Assembly: GCF_013410545.1 (NCBI RefSeq)
Contig: NZ_JACCFV010000001.1
Span: 1,798,001-1,862,000 of the forward strand
Length of the DNA: 64,000 bases
DNA from: Pseudoclavibacter chungangensis
Lineage (GTDB): Bacteria > Actinomycetota > Actinomycetes > Actinomycetales > Microbacteriaceae
Reading direction: 5' to 3'
Both the position numbers and the translations under genes were made by a program. This document shows, one piece after another, positions 18,954-28,139 of the stretch (within the stretch, counting starts at the first letter, position 1; every line of letters begins with the position of its first letter). Below the pieces are notes generated by a model. The model saw only the letters and a list, made by a program, of their open reading frames with translations. It did not search any database and was not told the origin of the DNA.

Positions 18954-19547
18954 TCAGAGGACCTCGGCCGCGGGGCCGATCAGATCCTTCACGGTGCGAC
19001 CGTCGGCACGCCGACCGATCGCGGTGAACGTCCACCCGGTCCCCTGGCGCGACACCTTCGACATGATCATCGCGGTCTGGGGTCCCGAGTCCGTGAGCTG
19101 ATAGCGCGCGACCTCGGGCGTTCCGGGCGTCGCGTCGTCAACGACCCGACTGAACGCGTTCTCGACGGCGTCGAAGGTCTGCCGGCTGTAGCTCGTGATG
19201 ACGAACACGATCTGGGCGACCTCGGGGGCGACGCGCGTGAGGTCGACGACGATCGTCTCGTCGTCGCCGTCGCCCTCGCCCGTGAGGTTGTCGCCCGTGT
19301 GCCTCGTCGACCCGTCACCGCTCGCGAGCTTGTTGAACCAGACGGTGTCGACCGCCGTGCCCGCCGCGTCGAAGAAGATGGCCGACGCATCGAGGTCGAT
19401 CTCGGCGGGGGCCTTGCGTCGCCCGAACAGGCCGCGCTTCTCCGGCAGGGCACTGTCCCATCCCAGCCCGAGTCGGATCCGGGTGAGCGCTCCGCCGTCC
19501 TGCTTCGTGAGCGAGAGGGACTGCCCCTTCTCCAAGCTCAGACCCAT
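18954..19547 (-). CDS. TerD family protein (TerZ-like), first gene of Ter cluster
   Basis: 197-aa TerD-fold protein with GLSLEKGQSLSLTKQ, LGLGWD, EIDLDASAIFF, VWFNKLASGDGSTRHTGDN and the acidic TGEGDGDDETIVVDL loop. It differs from its neighbour by an insertion RGLFGRRKAP after the first strands and by a divergent C-terminus. GAGGAG precedes the ATG by about 8 nt. It is the most upstream gene of the cluster, so the cluster promoter should lie in 19548-19650, where a TAGGAT -10-like hexamer is present. Confidence 0.92.
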   Translation of the reverse strand: MGLSLEKGQSLSLTKQDGGALTRIRLGLGWDSALPEKRGLFGRRKAPAEIDLDASAIFFDAAGTAVDTVWFNKLASGDGSTRHTGDNLTGEGDGDDETIVVDLTRVAPEVAQIVFVITSYSRQTFDAVENAFSRVVDDATPGTPEVARYQLTDSGPQTAMIMSKVSRQGTGWTFTAIGRRADGRTVKDLIGPAAEVL

Positions 19548-19590
19548 TCGGTGACTCCTCGTCGGTCGGACCGGTGCGGCGACGATGCCG

Positions 19591-19596
19591 ATCCTA
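19591..19596 (-). promoter_or_regulatory. Candidate -10 element upstream of Ter cluster
   Basis: The minus strand reads TAGGAT 44 bp upstream of the first TerD start. No good -35 hexamer is seen at 17-18 bp, so an extended or alternative sigma promoter is possible. The same TAGGAT hexamer precedes the acyl-CoA ligase gene (48798-48803). Confidence 0.3.
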
Positions 19597-19782
19597 TCGA
19601 TCGGGGCTCGCCGCCACGTGTTTCGTGGGCAACGCTACGGGATCCGGGTCGCCGATCGCTGGGATCGTCGCGCGTCCGCGCGAGGAATCCGTCCACGGTC
19701 GGTGGTACGGGGATCGATGAGCGTCCTCGGGGCCCCGACGACTCATCCTCGGGGATGATACTCGTCGCGGCCCGCGGCGCCC

Positions 19783-20103
19783 TCACGTCCCCGACCCGGC
19801 GATCGCCCCGGCACCGACGGCGAGGACCGCGATGAGCGCGAATCCGACCATGCTGCAGTACAGCACCGCGAGCGGGACGAGGCGACGCGGGCCGGGCCGG
19901 ACGGCGTACCGGACGACGAGCATCGCCACGAGGAGCGTCGCGAGCACGCCGATCGCGACCCACCCGAACACGGGCGCCTCGGGAATGAGGAGCACGAACA
20001 CCGCGCCGCACAGCGCGAACGTCACGGCCGCCACGACGATCCAGCTCGTGCCGGGCGACGTCGTGAGCGCCGGCTGATCGCGCATCCTGGTCGATTCGGA
20101 CAT
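19783..20103 (-). CDS. Small membrane protein, four predicted helices
   Basis: 106-aa protein, not recognised. It has a polar 20-residue N-terminus followed by hydrophobic segments SWIVVAAVTFALCGAVFVLL, GWVAIGVLATLLVAMLVV, LVPLAVLYCSMVGFALIAVLAV and a short C-terminus. The 106-aa start (MSESTRMRDQ) is chosen because longer versions begin with polar low-complexity sequence. It stands alone between the Ter cluster and the OFA transporter pair. The 19597-19782 interval shows nothing else. Confidence 0.6.
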   Translation of the reverse strand: MSESTRMRDQPALTTSPGTSWIVVAAVTFALCGAVFVLLIPEAPVFGWVAIGVLATLLVAMLVVRYAVRPGPRRLVPLAVLYCSMVGFALIAVLAVGAGAIAGSGT

Positions 20104-20257
20104 GCCCGCACGGTAGCCCGCGACCCTTCGGGCGGCCTCCGGTCCGCCCCCTCGTTCGCTCGACGCGCACGACGAGCGCGGCCCGTGACGCTCGGCGGGT
20201 GCTCGACAGTTCATGCTCGGCCGCTGCTGCACGGCCCGCGGTGCGCGGCCCGCGACG

Positions 20258-20425
20258 TCAACCGGTGAAGATCGCGGACGCGCGGATCGCGGTCTGCACG
20301 AGTCCGTAGCCGAGCCCGCCCACGACGACGAGCGTGAGCGCCGTCCCGACGACGCGGTAGGGAATCGTCGTGCCGTTGACGCGCGGCGCGCGGCCGTCCG
20401 CCGGGTCGTCCGTGTGCTCGCTCAT
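20258..20425 (-). CDS. OFA-type MFS transporter small subunit
   Basis: 55-aa protein with one membrane helix (VVGTALTLVVVGGLGYGLVQTAI) after a polar N-terminus. Its ATG overlaps the TGA of the OFA transporter gene by 4 bp, so they are translated together. Short one-helix proteins in this position are known companions of oxalate/formate-type MFS transporters in actinobacteria and other groups. Direct function is unknown; stabilising or gating the large subunit is inference. Confidence 0.75.
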   Translation of the reverse strand: MSEHTDDPADGRAPRVNGTTIPYRVVGTALTLVVVGGLGYGLVQTAIRASAIFTG

Positions 20426-21777
20426 ACCCGTGCCCCCTCGTTCTCGATTCCGCGCGGCTCGACGAACCGCTCGTCCACGGGCCGGACGAGCAGGTTCGCG
20501 ACGAACCCGATCGCGAGCGCGCCCGCCATGATGAACAGGCTCGGTGCGTACAGCTCGGGCCCGGTCCGTCCCGCCGCCTGGCCCGATTCGACGATCGTGT
20601 TCACGACGAGCGGCCCGACGACGCCCGCCGCCGACCAGGCCGTGAGCAATCGGCCGTGGATCGCGCCCACCTGGAAGACACCGAACAGGTCCTTCAGGTA
20701 CGCGGGGATCGTGGCGAATCCCCCGCCGTAGAACGACAGGATGACGAGCGTGGCGAGCACGAACACGACGAGCGAGCCGCCGCCGAGGAACCCGACGAGC
20801 AGGTACATCGCGAGCCCACCGCCGAGGTAGAGCACGTACACGTTCTTGCGTCCGATCCAGTCGGACACCGTCGACCAGACGAAGCGACCGGCCATGTTCG
20901 CGAGCGAGAGGAGCCCGACATAGCCCGCGGCCGCTGCGGCGGTGACCCCGAAGGAGTCCTGGATCATGGGCGACGCGTTCTCGAGGATTCCGATCCCGGC
21001 CGTCACGTTGAGGAACAGCACGACCCACAGGAGCCAGAACTGCGGCGTGCGGATCGCGTTGCGCGCCGATACGTCGTGGGTCGTCTGCAACGGCTTCGAC
21101 GTCGCGCGGCCCGGGTCCCACCCCGTCGGACGCCACTGCGGATTCGGTACGCGGATGACGAACGCGCCGGCCGCGATCACGATCGCGTAGACGGCACCGA
21201 GCGTCAGGAACGTCGGGGTGAGCCCCGCGATGAGCTGCGCCGGTTCCGTTCCGCCACCGTAGAAGCTCATGAGTGCGTTCGACATGGGACTCGCGATGAG
21301 CGCACCGCCGCCGAAGCCCATGATCGCGAGACCGGTCGCGAGTCCGGGTCGATCGGGGAACCACTTCATGAGCGTCGAGACCGGTGAGATGTAGCCGATA
21401 CCGAGCCCGATGCCACCGATGACGCCGTAGCCGGCGTAGACGAGCCACAACTGTCCGCTCGCGATGCCGAGCGCGGACACGGCGAACCCGAGCACCCAGC
21501 AACCGCCGGCCGCGAGCATCGACGCGCGCGGCCCGGCGCGCTCCACCCACGTCCCGAAGACCGCGGACGAGCAGCCGAGCATGAGGATCGCGATCGAGAA
21601 GATCCAACCGATCGAGACCTCGCCCGCCTCGAATCGCCCCATGAACGGCGCCTTGAAGACGCTGAACGCGTAGACCTGGCCGATGCAGAGGTGGATCGCG
21701 AGGGCGGCGGGCGGGATGAGCCAGCGGTTGAAGTGCACGGGGGCGACGATGGCCTCCCGCGTGAGGCGTTCGAGCAT
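20422..21777 (-). CDS. OFA family (oxalate/formate antiporter-like) MFS transporter
   Basis: 451-aa, about 12-helix MFS protein. It begins VHFNRWLIPPAALAIHLCIGQVYAFSVF, a hallmark of the OFA subfamily, and has GIGLGIGYISPVSTLMKWFPDRPGLATGLAIMGFG, then a long central loop, NASPMIQD, RFVWSTVSDWIGRKNVY and a C-terminal EPRGIENEGARV tail. AAGGA precedes the ATG. Members carry oxalate/formate or other monocarboxylates; the substrate cannot be read from sequence. It is translationally coupled to a small one-helix protein downstream. Confidence 0.87.
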   Translation of the reverse strand: MLERLTREAIVAPVHFNRWLIPPAALAIHLCIGQVYAFSVFKAPFMGRFEAGEVSIGWIFSIAILMLGCSSAVFGTWVERAGPRASMLAAGGCWVLGFAVSALGIASGQLWLVYAGYGVIGGIGLGIGYISPVSTLMKWFPDRPGLATGLAIMGFGGGALIASPMSNALMSFYGGGTEPAQLIAGLTPTFLTLGAVYAIVIAAGAFVIRVPNPQWRPTGWDPGRATSKPLQTTHDVSARNAIRTPQFWLLWVVLFLNVTAGIGILENASPMIQDSFGVTAAAAAGYVGLLSLANMAGRFVWSTVSDWIGRKNVYVLYLGGGLAMYLLVGFLGGGSLVVFVLATLVILSFYGGGFATIPAYLKDLFGVFQVGAIHGRLLTAWSAAGVVGPLVVNTIVESGQAAGRTGPELYAPSLFIMAGALAIGFVANLLVRPVDERFVEPRGIENEGARV

Positions 21778-21917
21778 GGTGTCCTTCCGGTCAGCGGCGC
21801 TGCTGTCGTTCGGTCCTCGTCCATCGTGACAGACATGTCGCGTCGGATCGAATCGCCGACGGTCGCTCACGTCCCCCGTCGCGGCGGCCGGGTCGGCGCG
21901 GGCACCGGCAGCGGCCG

Positions 21918-23081
21918 TCAGCCGTCGAGCCGGGGTGCGTCGCGCGGGTAGCCGAGCATGAGCGCGGCCGATGCGAGCCACACGACGCCGATGGCGACGA
22001 GCAGCGTCTGTCCGCCGAGGCCGTTCGCGGCGCCCGCGAGCCCCGCGCCGAGCGCGTTCGCGGACGAGCGCAGGCCCGCCCCGATCGTGAACACCTGCGA
22101 GCGCACCGCGGCCGGGCTCTGCTGCATCCGCAGGAGCAGCATCGAGGCGGTGCTCGACGAGGTGAACAGGCCGGACAGTCCGACGAGGACGGTCGTCCAC
22201 ACGAGTCCGGGCCCCAGGGCGAGCGCGGCGATCATCGTCGCGAGCCCCGTCGCGGCGAATCCGAGCCGCATGTCGCGAGCGGGTGGGATGCGGACGGGTC
22301 GGACGGAGATCGCGATCGTGCCGAGCAGCGCGCCGACCGCGAACGCGGTCACGACGACCGCTCCCCCGTCGGGCGACCCCGTGCGCTCGATCGCGAGGGC
22401 GACGCTCGCGATCGCGAGCCCGCCCGCGCCGAGCTGGCTCACGGCGCCCGAGATCGTGACGAGCGCGATCGGTCGATGACGAACGAGGTGTCGCGCGCCG
22501 ATCGCGATCGCGTGCAGCATCGATCCGGCCTCCGCGGGCTTGCGCGGCAACCCGATCACGAGCGTTGCGACGACCCCCGCGAGGGCACAGCCCGACATGA
22601 CGACGAGCGCGATGCGGGCCGATCCGAAGGCGGTCGCCGCGGCCACGACCGCGGGGCCGACGACCGAGCCGATGTTGTACGCGAGCGCATCGACCCCGAA
22701 GGTGCGCTTCTCGCTCGTCACGACGAGGCTCGCGACGCTCGACAGGCCGCCCATGTAGAACGGTGACGCGGCGCCCGCGCAGAGCACGAGCAGGAAGACG
22801 AGCGGGAGCGGGATCGGGCCCGTGAGGGAGGCCGCGGCGAACGCGAGTGCCGTGAGCCCGCCCGCGACCGCGACGAACGGGGCCGGGCGCGGGGTCCGGT
22901 CGATCACGGCCCCCACGACGGGTGCCGCGACGATGCTCGGGGCGAGGCTCGCCGCCGCGAGTGACCCGCCGACCGCGACGTCGCCCGTCGCCTCGATCGC
23001 GAGGAGCGGCAGCGCGACGGCGGCGCCGCCGCTCGAGAGCCGCAACGGCGCGGCCATCGCGAGGTACCCCGCGACGCTCAC
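21918..23081 (-). CDS. MFS transporter, drug-efflux type
   Basis: 387-aa MFS protein with 12 predicted helices and short loops; APVVGAVIDRTPRPAPFVAV after helix 2 resembles the family's D-R/T-P loop. The start is taken as the GTG at 23081, 25 bp after the SDR gene's stop. Substrate specificity is not evident. Co-orientation and close spacing with the SDR gene suggest one transcript. Confidence 0.75.
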   Translation of the reverse strand: MSVAGYLAMAAPLRLSSGGAAVALPLLAIEATGDVAVGGSLAAASLAPSIVAAPVVGAVIDRTPRPAPFVAVAGGLTALAFAAASLTGPIPLPLVFLLVLCAGAASPFYMGGLSSVASLVVTSEKRTFGVDALAYNIGSVVGPAVVAAATAFGSARIALVVMSGCALAGVVATLVIGLPRKPAEAGSMLHAIAIGARHLVRHRPIALVTISGAVSQLGAGGLAIASVALAIERTGSPDGGAVVVTAFAVGALLGTIAISVRPVRIPPARDMRLGFAATGLATMIAALALGPGLVWTTVLVGLSGLFTSSSTASMLLLRMQQSPAAVRSQVFTIGAGLRSSANALGAGLAGAANGLGGQTLLVAIGVVWLASAALMLGYPRDAPRLDG

Positions 23082-23106
23082 GAGCAGGGCGCGACGGGCC
23101 CGCGCG

Positions 23107-23811
23107 TCACGACGCGGTCGCCGGGTCCGTCCGCCGCACGGGCGGCCGGACGGAGACGTACTCGAGATCCCCCGGGTGCGCGACGACGTGGAGGACCGTG
23201 CTCGCGACGTCGGCGGGGGCGAGCTTCGCCCGGCGGACGTCGTCGGGCGCCGAGTCCCGCGTGTCGGTGGGGCCCGGCGCGACGGTCACGACACGGATGC
23301 CCTGCGGACCGAGGTCGAGGCGAAGCGAGTCGGTGAGGCCCTGGAGCGCGAACTTCGACGCGACGTACACCGGCTTGTCGGCGAAGGGGTGTCGGCCGGC
23401 GCCCGAATTGATCATGACGACCGTGCCGTGCGCAACCCGGAGCGCGGGCGTGAGCGCGCGCACCAACGCGGCCGGGGACGTGACGTTGACCGCGAACGCC
23501 TGCGTGAAGTCCGCCGAGCTCGTGCCGGCGAGGACGCCGTCGTGGATGACGGCGGCGTTGTTGACGAGCAGATCGAGCCGTTCGATGCCGAGCGCGGCCA
23601 CGCCGCGCTCGGCGGCATCGGGATCCGTGAGATCGAGTGGGAGGACGCGCACGGTCGCGCCCGTCGGTGCGAGTTCGGTGGCGACGCATTCGAGCGCGGC
23701 GGCGTCGGTCGCGACGAGCACGAGGTCGTAGCCGGTGCGGGCGAGCGCATCGGCGATCGCGCGTCCGATGCCGCGGCTCGCGCCGGTCACGAGGGCGAGA
23801 GGTCTGGACAT
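23107..23811 (-). CDS. SDR family oxidoreductase
   Basis: 234-aa classical short-chain dehydrogenase. TGASRGIGRAIADAL binds the nucleotide, LDLTD and LLVNNAA(V) are the following cofactor motifs, and the active site is Ser in INSGAGRH with YVASK (Tyr and Lys). The coenzyme is probably NADP(H). A TACGAT -10 element six nt before the ATG suggests a leaderless transcript. The MFS gene follows on the same strand, so the pair may modify and export a compound; the substrate is unknown. Confidence 0.87.
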   Translation of the reverse strand: MSRPLALVTGASRGIGRAIADALARTGYDLVLVATDAAALECVATELAPTGATVRVLPLDLTDPDAAERGVAALGIERLDLLVNNAAVIHDGVLAGTSSADFTQAFAVNVTSPAALVRALTPALRVAHGTVVMINSGAGRHPFADKPVYVASKFALQGLTDSLRLDLGPQGIRVVTVAPGPTDTRDSAPDDVRRAKLAPADVASTVLHVVAHPGDLEYVSVRPPVRRTDPATAS

Positions 23812-23817
23812 GCCGCG

Positions 23818-23823
23818 ATCGTA
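23818..23823 (-). promoter_or_regulatory. -10 element of leaderless SDR promoter
   Basis: The minus strand reads TACGAT, then CGCGGC, then ATG. This spacing puts the transcript start at or within a base or two of the start codon. No clear -35 is present. Confidence 0.4.
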
Positions 23824-23926
23824 TCGTCGCGAGGGGTGTGCGCCGGTGGAGCGGTGTCACATGACGTTCCCACCCCCGGCCACAGGATCGTCCCCCGGAT
23901 CCCTCCTCGTCGTCACCCCGGAGCGC

Positions 23927-23932
23927 TAACGT
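23927..23932 (+). promoter_or_regulatory. -10 element of probable leaderless pgi promoter
   Basis: TAACGT is followed by GAAGCC and the pgi ATG at 23939. No ribosome-binding site is seen. Together with the SDR element it forms a divergent promoter pair in a 127-bp interval. Confidence 0.4.
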
Positions 23933-23938
23933 GAAGCC

Positions 23939-25621
23939 ATGAGCACACCGGTCGACGCCACGTCCACTCCCGCCTGGGCCGAACTGTCCGCCCTCCGCGA
24001 CGCCTTCACCCCGGATCTGCGCGCGTGGTTCGCCACCGATGCGGAGCGCGCGGAGCGCCTCACCTTCGATCTCGCGGAGCTGCGCGTCGATCTGTCGAAG
24101 AACCTCGTGACCGACGAGGTGTTCGCCGCGCTCGTCCGCCTCGCGGAGCAGACCGGCGTCGCGGAGCACTACGCGGCGATGCTCGCGGGCGAGCACATCA
24201 ACACGACCGAGGACCGCGCGGTGCTGCACACCGCCCTGCGCCGCCCGAAGGGTGCCGAGCCCGAGCTCGTCGTCGACGGGCAGCACATCGACCACGACGT
24301 GCACGAGGTCCTCGACAACATGGCCGCGTTCGCGAACCGCGTGCGCTCGGGCGAGTGGACGGGCGTCACGGGCAAGCGCGTGACCCACGTCGTGAACATC
24401 GGCATCGGCGGCTCCGACCTCGGCCCCGTCATGGTCTCGGAGGCCCTCGCGCCCTATGCCGATGCGGGCATCGAGGCCCGGTTCGTGTCGAACATCGACC
24501 CGACCGACATCGCGCAGAAGACCGCCGACCTCGACCCCGAGACGACGCTCGTCATCGTCGCGTCGAAGACGTTCACGACGCTCGAGACCCTCACGAACGC
24601 GCGGCTCGCGCGCGACTGGCTGTGGGCGGGACTCGAGGCCGCGGGCGCGATCGGTGACGACGACGCGTCGCGCACGAACGCGGTCGCGCACCACTTCGCG
24701 GCCGTCTCCACGGCGCTCGACAAGGTCGGGGCGTTCGGGATCGACACCGACAACGCGTTCGGGTTCTGGGACTGGGTCGGTGGCCGCTACTCGGTCGACT
24801 CGGCGATCGGCCTGTCGCTCGACATCACGCTCGGGCCGGACGCGTTCGCGGACCTCCTCGCGGGCTTCCACGCCGTCGACGAGCACGTGCGCACGACGCC
24901 CCTCGACCGCAACGTCCCCGTCCTCATGGGGCTGCTGAACGTCTGGTACTCGAACTTCCTCGGTGCGCAGTCGCACGCCGTGCTCCCCTACGCCCAGCAG
25001 CTGCACCGCTTCGCCGCGTACCTGCAGCAGCTCACGATGGAGTCGAACGGCAAGTCGGTGCGCTGGGACGGCTCGCCCGTGACGACGACGACGGGCGAGG
25101 TGTTCTGGGGCGAGCCGGGGACGAACGGTCAGCACGCGTTCTACCAGCTCATCCACCAGGGCACGCGGCTCATCCCGGCCGACTTCATCGCGTTCGTGAA
25201 CCCCGCGTACCCCCTCACGGACGACGGCCGCGACGTGCACGGACTCCTGCTCGCGAACTTCCTCGCCCAGACGAAGGCCCTCGCGTTCGGCAAGACCGCG
25301 GAGGAGGTCGAGGCGGAGGGCACGACGGGCCCGCTCGTCGCGGCGCGTACCTTCCCCGGCAACCGCCCGACGACCTCGATCTTCGCCCCGGCCCTCACGC
25401 CGCGCGCGCTCGGCGAGCTCATCGCGCTGTACGAGCACATCACGTTCACGCAGGGCGTCGTGTGGGGCATCAACTCCTTCGACCAGTGGGGCGTGGAGCT
25501 CGGCAAGCAGCTCGCGCTCCAGATCGCCCCGGCGATCGAGGGCGACGAGGAGGCCGTCGCCGCGCAGGACGCGTCCACGAAGGCGCTGCTCGCCTACTAC
25601 CGGGAACACCGCACGCACTGA
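23939..25621 (+). CDS. pgi: Glucose-6-phosphate isomerase
   Basis: 560-aa cytoplasmic enzyme interconverting glucose-6-phosphate and fructose-6-phosphate. Seen in order: [15 protein letters not shown] (phosphate binding), [15 protein letters not shown], the signature [51 protein letters not shown] and the C-terminal signature [15 protein letters not shown] with the catalytic Lys. Length and motifs are those of an active enzyme. It is probably translated from a leaderless message and followed 14 bp later by the DUF6328 gene. Confidence 0.97.
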   Translation: MSTPVDATSTPAWAELSALRDAFTPDLRAWFATDAERAERLTFDLAELRVDLSKNLVTDEVFAALVRLAEQTGVAEHYAAMLAGEHINTTEDRAVLHTALRRPKGAEPELVVDGQHIDHDVHEVLDNMAAFANRVRSGEWTGVTGKRVTHVVNIGIGGSDLGPVMVSEALAPYADAGIEARFVSNIDPTDIAQKTADLDPETTLVIVASKTFTTLETLTNARLARDWLWAGLEAAGAIGDDDASRTNAVAHHFAAVSTALDKVGAFGIDTDNAFGFWDWVGGRYSVDSAIGLSLDITLGPDAFADLLAGFHAVDEHVRTTPLDRNVPVLMGLLNVWYSNFLGAQSHAVLPYAQQLHRFAAYLQQLTMESNGKSVRWDGSPVTTTTGEVFWGEPGTNGQHAFYQLIHQGTRLIPADFIAFVNPAYPLTDDGRDVHGLLLANFLAQTKALAFGKTAEEVEAEGTTGPLVAARTFPGNRPTTSIFAPALTPRALGELIALYEHITFTQGVVWGINSFDQWGVELGKQLALQIAPAIEGDEEAVAAQDASTKALLAYYREHRTH

Positions 25622-25634
25622 GCGGGGAGGGCAC

Positions 25635-26141
25635 ATGGCGAGCGAGCCGGACCCGCTCGACGACGGCGACGACGGTCGCGACGAGTCGCCGAACGAGCGC
25701 TCCGACCGCAATTGGAGCGACCTCATGCAGGAGTTGCGGGTGCTGCAGACGGGCACCCAGATTCTCACGGGGTTCCTGCTCACCCTGCCGTTCCAGGCGC
25801 GGTTCCCGCAGATCGGCACGTTCGACCATGTGCTCTACCTCGTGCTGCTCGTGCTCGCGGTCACCGTGAGCGTGCTCGCGCTCGCGCCCGTGATGATGCA
25901 CCGGTTGCTGTTCGGCACGCGCGTGAAACCGGCCCTCGTTCGCGTCTCGGGGAGGATCCTCGTCGCATGTCTCGTCGCGACGTCCGTGCTCGTGATCGGC
26001 ATCGTCCAGTTCGTGTTCGACATCGTGGCGAGCCCGCAACTCGGCATGCTGGCGGCCGGCGTCGTCACGGCGATCGTGCTCGCCCTGTGGATCGTCGGCC
26101 CGCGCGTCGTCCGCTCGGCGCAGCGCCGCATGACGCCGTGA
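25635..26141 (+). CDS. DUF6328 family membrane protein
   Basis: 168-aa protein with an acidic 30-residue N-terminus, the family segment LMQELRVLQTGTQILTGFLLTLPFQARF, and four hydrophobic stretches. This matches the actinobacterial DUF6328 family, which has no assigned function. It follows pgi by 14 bp and its stop overlaps the GTG of the phosphopantetheinyl transferase gene by 3 bp. Confidence 0.8.
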   Translation: MASEPDPLDDGDDGRDESPNERSDRNWSDLMQELRVLQTGTQILTGFLLTLPFQARFPQIGTFDHVLYLVLLVLAVTVSVLALAPVMMHRLLFGTRVKPALVRVSGRILVACLVATSVLVIGIVQFVFDIVASPQLGMLAAGVVTAIVLALWIVGPRVVRSAQRRMTP

Positions 26142-26920
26142 CGTCGGGGGCCGGCGCGCGAGATGCGCGGGCGCGGACGCGGCACCGCTTCGCGGTCGCG
26201 GGCGACCGTCGCGGCGCACGGCGCGTCCCGGACGTCCGCTTCGCGACGCTGCCGCTCTCGGCCGCCGACCGGGTGCGCGCGCTCGAGGCCGCGACCCCGA
26301 GCGAGGCCGAGCGCTATCGCCGCACGGGCTCCGACGGCTTCCTGCTCGGCCGGCTGCTCGTGCACGAGATCATCGTCGCGCGGACGGGCGTCGACCGTCC
26401 CATCCGTGCCGCGTGCGCGACGTGCGGTGAGGAGCACGGCCGGCCCGTCGTCGCAGAGCTCTGCCCGCCCGGGCCCGGAGCGACGGCGCCCGGCGCGACC
26501 GGGCTCGACGTGACCCGGCTCGACGTGGCCCGGCTCGACGTGCCGCCGCTCGACGCGAGCGACCCGGGCGTGACCGGGCTCGGCGTGAGCATCGCGCACG
26601 CCGGGTCGCTCGTCGTCGTCGCCGTCGGCGCCGGCCGCGTGGGGATCGACGCGGAACGCGCGGGCGCGACGATCCCGCGGGATTTCGCGCGCGACGTGCG
26701 CGGCTGGACGCGCCTCGAGGCCGTCCTCAAGGCGGACGGCCGCGGATTCGACGCGGACCCGGCCCGTGCGCGGATCGGGCGCACGACGGGCACCCTCGAC
26801 GGGATCCGCTACGCGCTCGCCGACATCGCGACCGTCCCGGGCGTCGTCACCTCGGTAGCGTGGGAAGCTCCACCGCGCCGAGCCACGCGTCGAACAGGTC
26901 GTCGAGGGGGCGCACGCTGA
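26138..26920 (+). CDS. 4'-phosphopantetheinyl transferase superfamily protein
   Basis: Up to 260 aa from a GTG overlapping the previous stop. The PPTase signatures are the SIAHAGSLVVVAVG strand, VGIDAERAG with Mg2+-binding Asp and Glu, and GWTRLEAVLKADGRG, in which the first Lys of the usual W-x-x-K-E-A pattern is Leu. The TSSEAERYRR-like N-terminal region (TPSEAERYRRTGSDGFLLGRLLV) and a Cys pair AACATCG fit the family. A five-residue repeat (RLDVA-type) fills the loop before the core. It would convert apo carrier proteins to holo form; the obvious nearby client is the thiolation domain of the 28-32 kb synthetase. Its 3' end overlaps the M1 peptidase gene by 74 bp, convergently. Confidence 0.75.
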   Translation: MTSGAGARDARARTRHRFAVAGDRRGARRVPDVRFATLPLSAADRVRALEAATPSEAERYRRTGSDGFLLGRLLVHEIIVARTGVDRPIRAACATCGEEHGRPVVAELCPPGPGATAPGATGLDVTRLDVARLDVPPLDASDPGVTGLGVSIAHAGSLVVVAVGAGRVGIDAERAGATIPRDFARDVRGWTRLEAVLKADGRGFDADPARARIGRTTGTLDGIRYALADIATVPGVVTSVAWEAPPRRATRRTGRRGGAR

Positions 26921-28139
26921 ACGCGGCCGCGAGCACCCGGAACTCCGAGGTCGTCGCGGTCCCGTGCGAGCGCTGCGCCGTCCAGGTACGCAGGAGCTCG
27001 AAGAACCGCTCATCGCCTATCCGACGACGCAGCGCGTGCAGCGTGAGGGCGCCGCGCTTGTAGACCCAGTCGTCGAACATCCGGGCGGCCCCGGGGTCGA
27101 TGAGCGGCGCCGGTTGTGTCGTGCGCGCGAGGATCGCGTGGTGCGTGCGGGCGAGCGAGGCCGCCGAGGGGCCGCCACGATGCTCCGACCAGAGCCACTC
27201 GCTGTAGCACGCGAAGCCCTCGTTGAGCCAGATGTCGCTCCACCGAGCGAGGCCCACGCTGTTACCGAACCACTGGTGCGCGAGCTCGTGGGCGACGAGC
27301 CGCTCCGAGCCGCCCTTGCCGTCCGCGTGATTCGACCCGAAGGTGGCGCCGCCCTGCGATTCGAGCGGGATCTCGAGCTCGTCCTCCGTCACGACGACCG
27401 TGTAGCTCGGGAAGGGGTAGGGCCCGAAGCACTCGCTGAAGAACGCCATCATGCGCCCGAGCTTCCCGAAGTCCGCACGAACGCGACCGCGGAGGGCCCG
27501 CGGGTGCACGAGCGAGCCGCGCACGCCGGCGAGGTCGATCCGCTCGATCTCGTAGCGGCCGATCTCCACCGTCGCGAGGTAGGTGGACGTCGGCTCGCGC
27601 TGCACGTAGCGCCACTGGGTCGTGCCGGAGGCGGTGCGCTTGTCGACGAGCTCGCCGTTGCAGACGACCGTGTAGGCGTGATCGGTCCGGAAGCGGATGT
27701 CGTACTGCGCCTTGTCGTCGACGCGATCGTTGCAGGGGAACCAGGTCGACGCACCGGAGGGCTGCGAGGCGACGAGCACCCCGTCGGTGAGCTCTTCCCA
27801 GCCGAGCTGCCCCCAGCGGCTCCGACGCGGTCCCGGTGCGCCCGCGTAGTCGATCGTCACGGTGAACGCGTTCCCTGCGGGGATCGGACGACGCGGCTTC
27901 AGTTTCAGCTTGTGGCCCGTGTGCGTCGCGCGGCCGATCTTCTGACCGTCGACGAGGACACGTCCGACGCGGAGGTTCGAGAGGTCGAGGGTGATGACGG
28001 GGAGCGTCGCGAACGCGGTCGCCTGGATGGTCGCCGTGCCCTCGAGACGATTGTTCGCGACCTTGTAGCGCAGGTCGAGCTCGTAGCGGTCGACGCCGTA
28101 GCCGTCGTCACCGTTCGTGCGGAGGTACGGGTCCGTCAT
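26847..28139 (-). CDS. M1 family metallopeptidase (aminopeptidase), coupled to Pls/PosA-type synthetase
   Basis: 430-aa zinc metallopeptidase. Catalytic motif HELAHQW at about 284-290 with the third zinc ligand Glu in WLNEGFA (about 307); the beta-rich N-terminal saddle domain and a short helical C-terminus are present. The exopeptidase GxMEN segment reads ESQGG, a common variation in bacterial short forms. There is no signal peptide. The ATG overlaps the TGA of the synthetase gene by 4 bp, implying fixed stoichiometry. In Streptomyces albulus the epsilon-poly-L-lysine-degrading enzyme Pld is an M1-type zinc aminopeptidase, so a role in degrading or trimming the synthetase product is a reasonable inference. 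Confidence 0.87.
   Translation of the reverse strand: MTDPYLRTNGDDGYGVDRYELDLRYKVANNRLEGTATIQATAFATLPVITLDLSNLRVGRVLVDGQKIGRATHTGHKLKLKPRRPIPAGNAFTVTIDYAGAPGPRRSRWGQLGWEELTDGVLVASQPSGASTWFPCNDRVDDKAQYDIRFRTDHAYTVVCNGELVDKRTASGTTQWRYVQREPTSTYLATVEIGRYEIERIDLAGVRGSLVHPRALRGRVRADFGKLGRMMAFFSECFGPYPFPSYTVVVTEDELEIPLESQGGATFGSNHADGKGGSERLVAHELAHQWFGNSVGLARWSDIWLNEGFACYSEWLWSEHRGGPSAASLARTHHAILARTTQPAPLIDPGAARMFDDWVYKRGALTLHALRRRIGDERFFELLRTWTAQRSHGTATTSEFRVLAAAFSVRPLDDLFDAWLGAVELPTLPR

Noticed and set aside
23078-25819. 913-codon minus-strand frame opposite pgi and through the SDR
   Set aside because: High-GC shadow frame; pgi on the opposite strand has all catalytic motifs.
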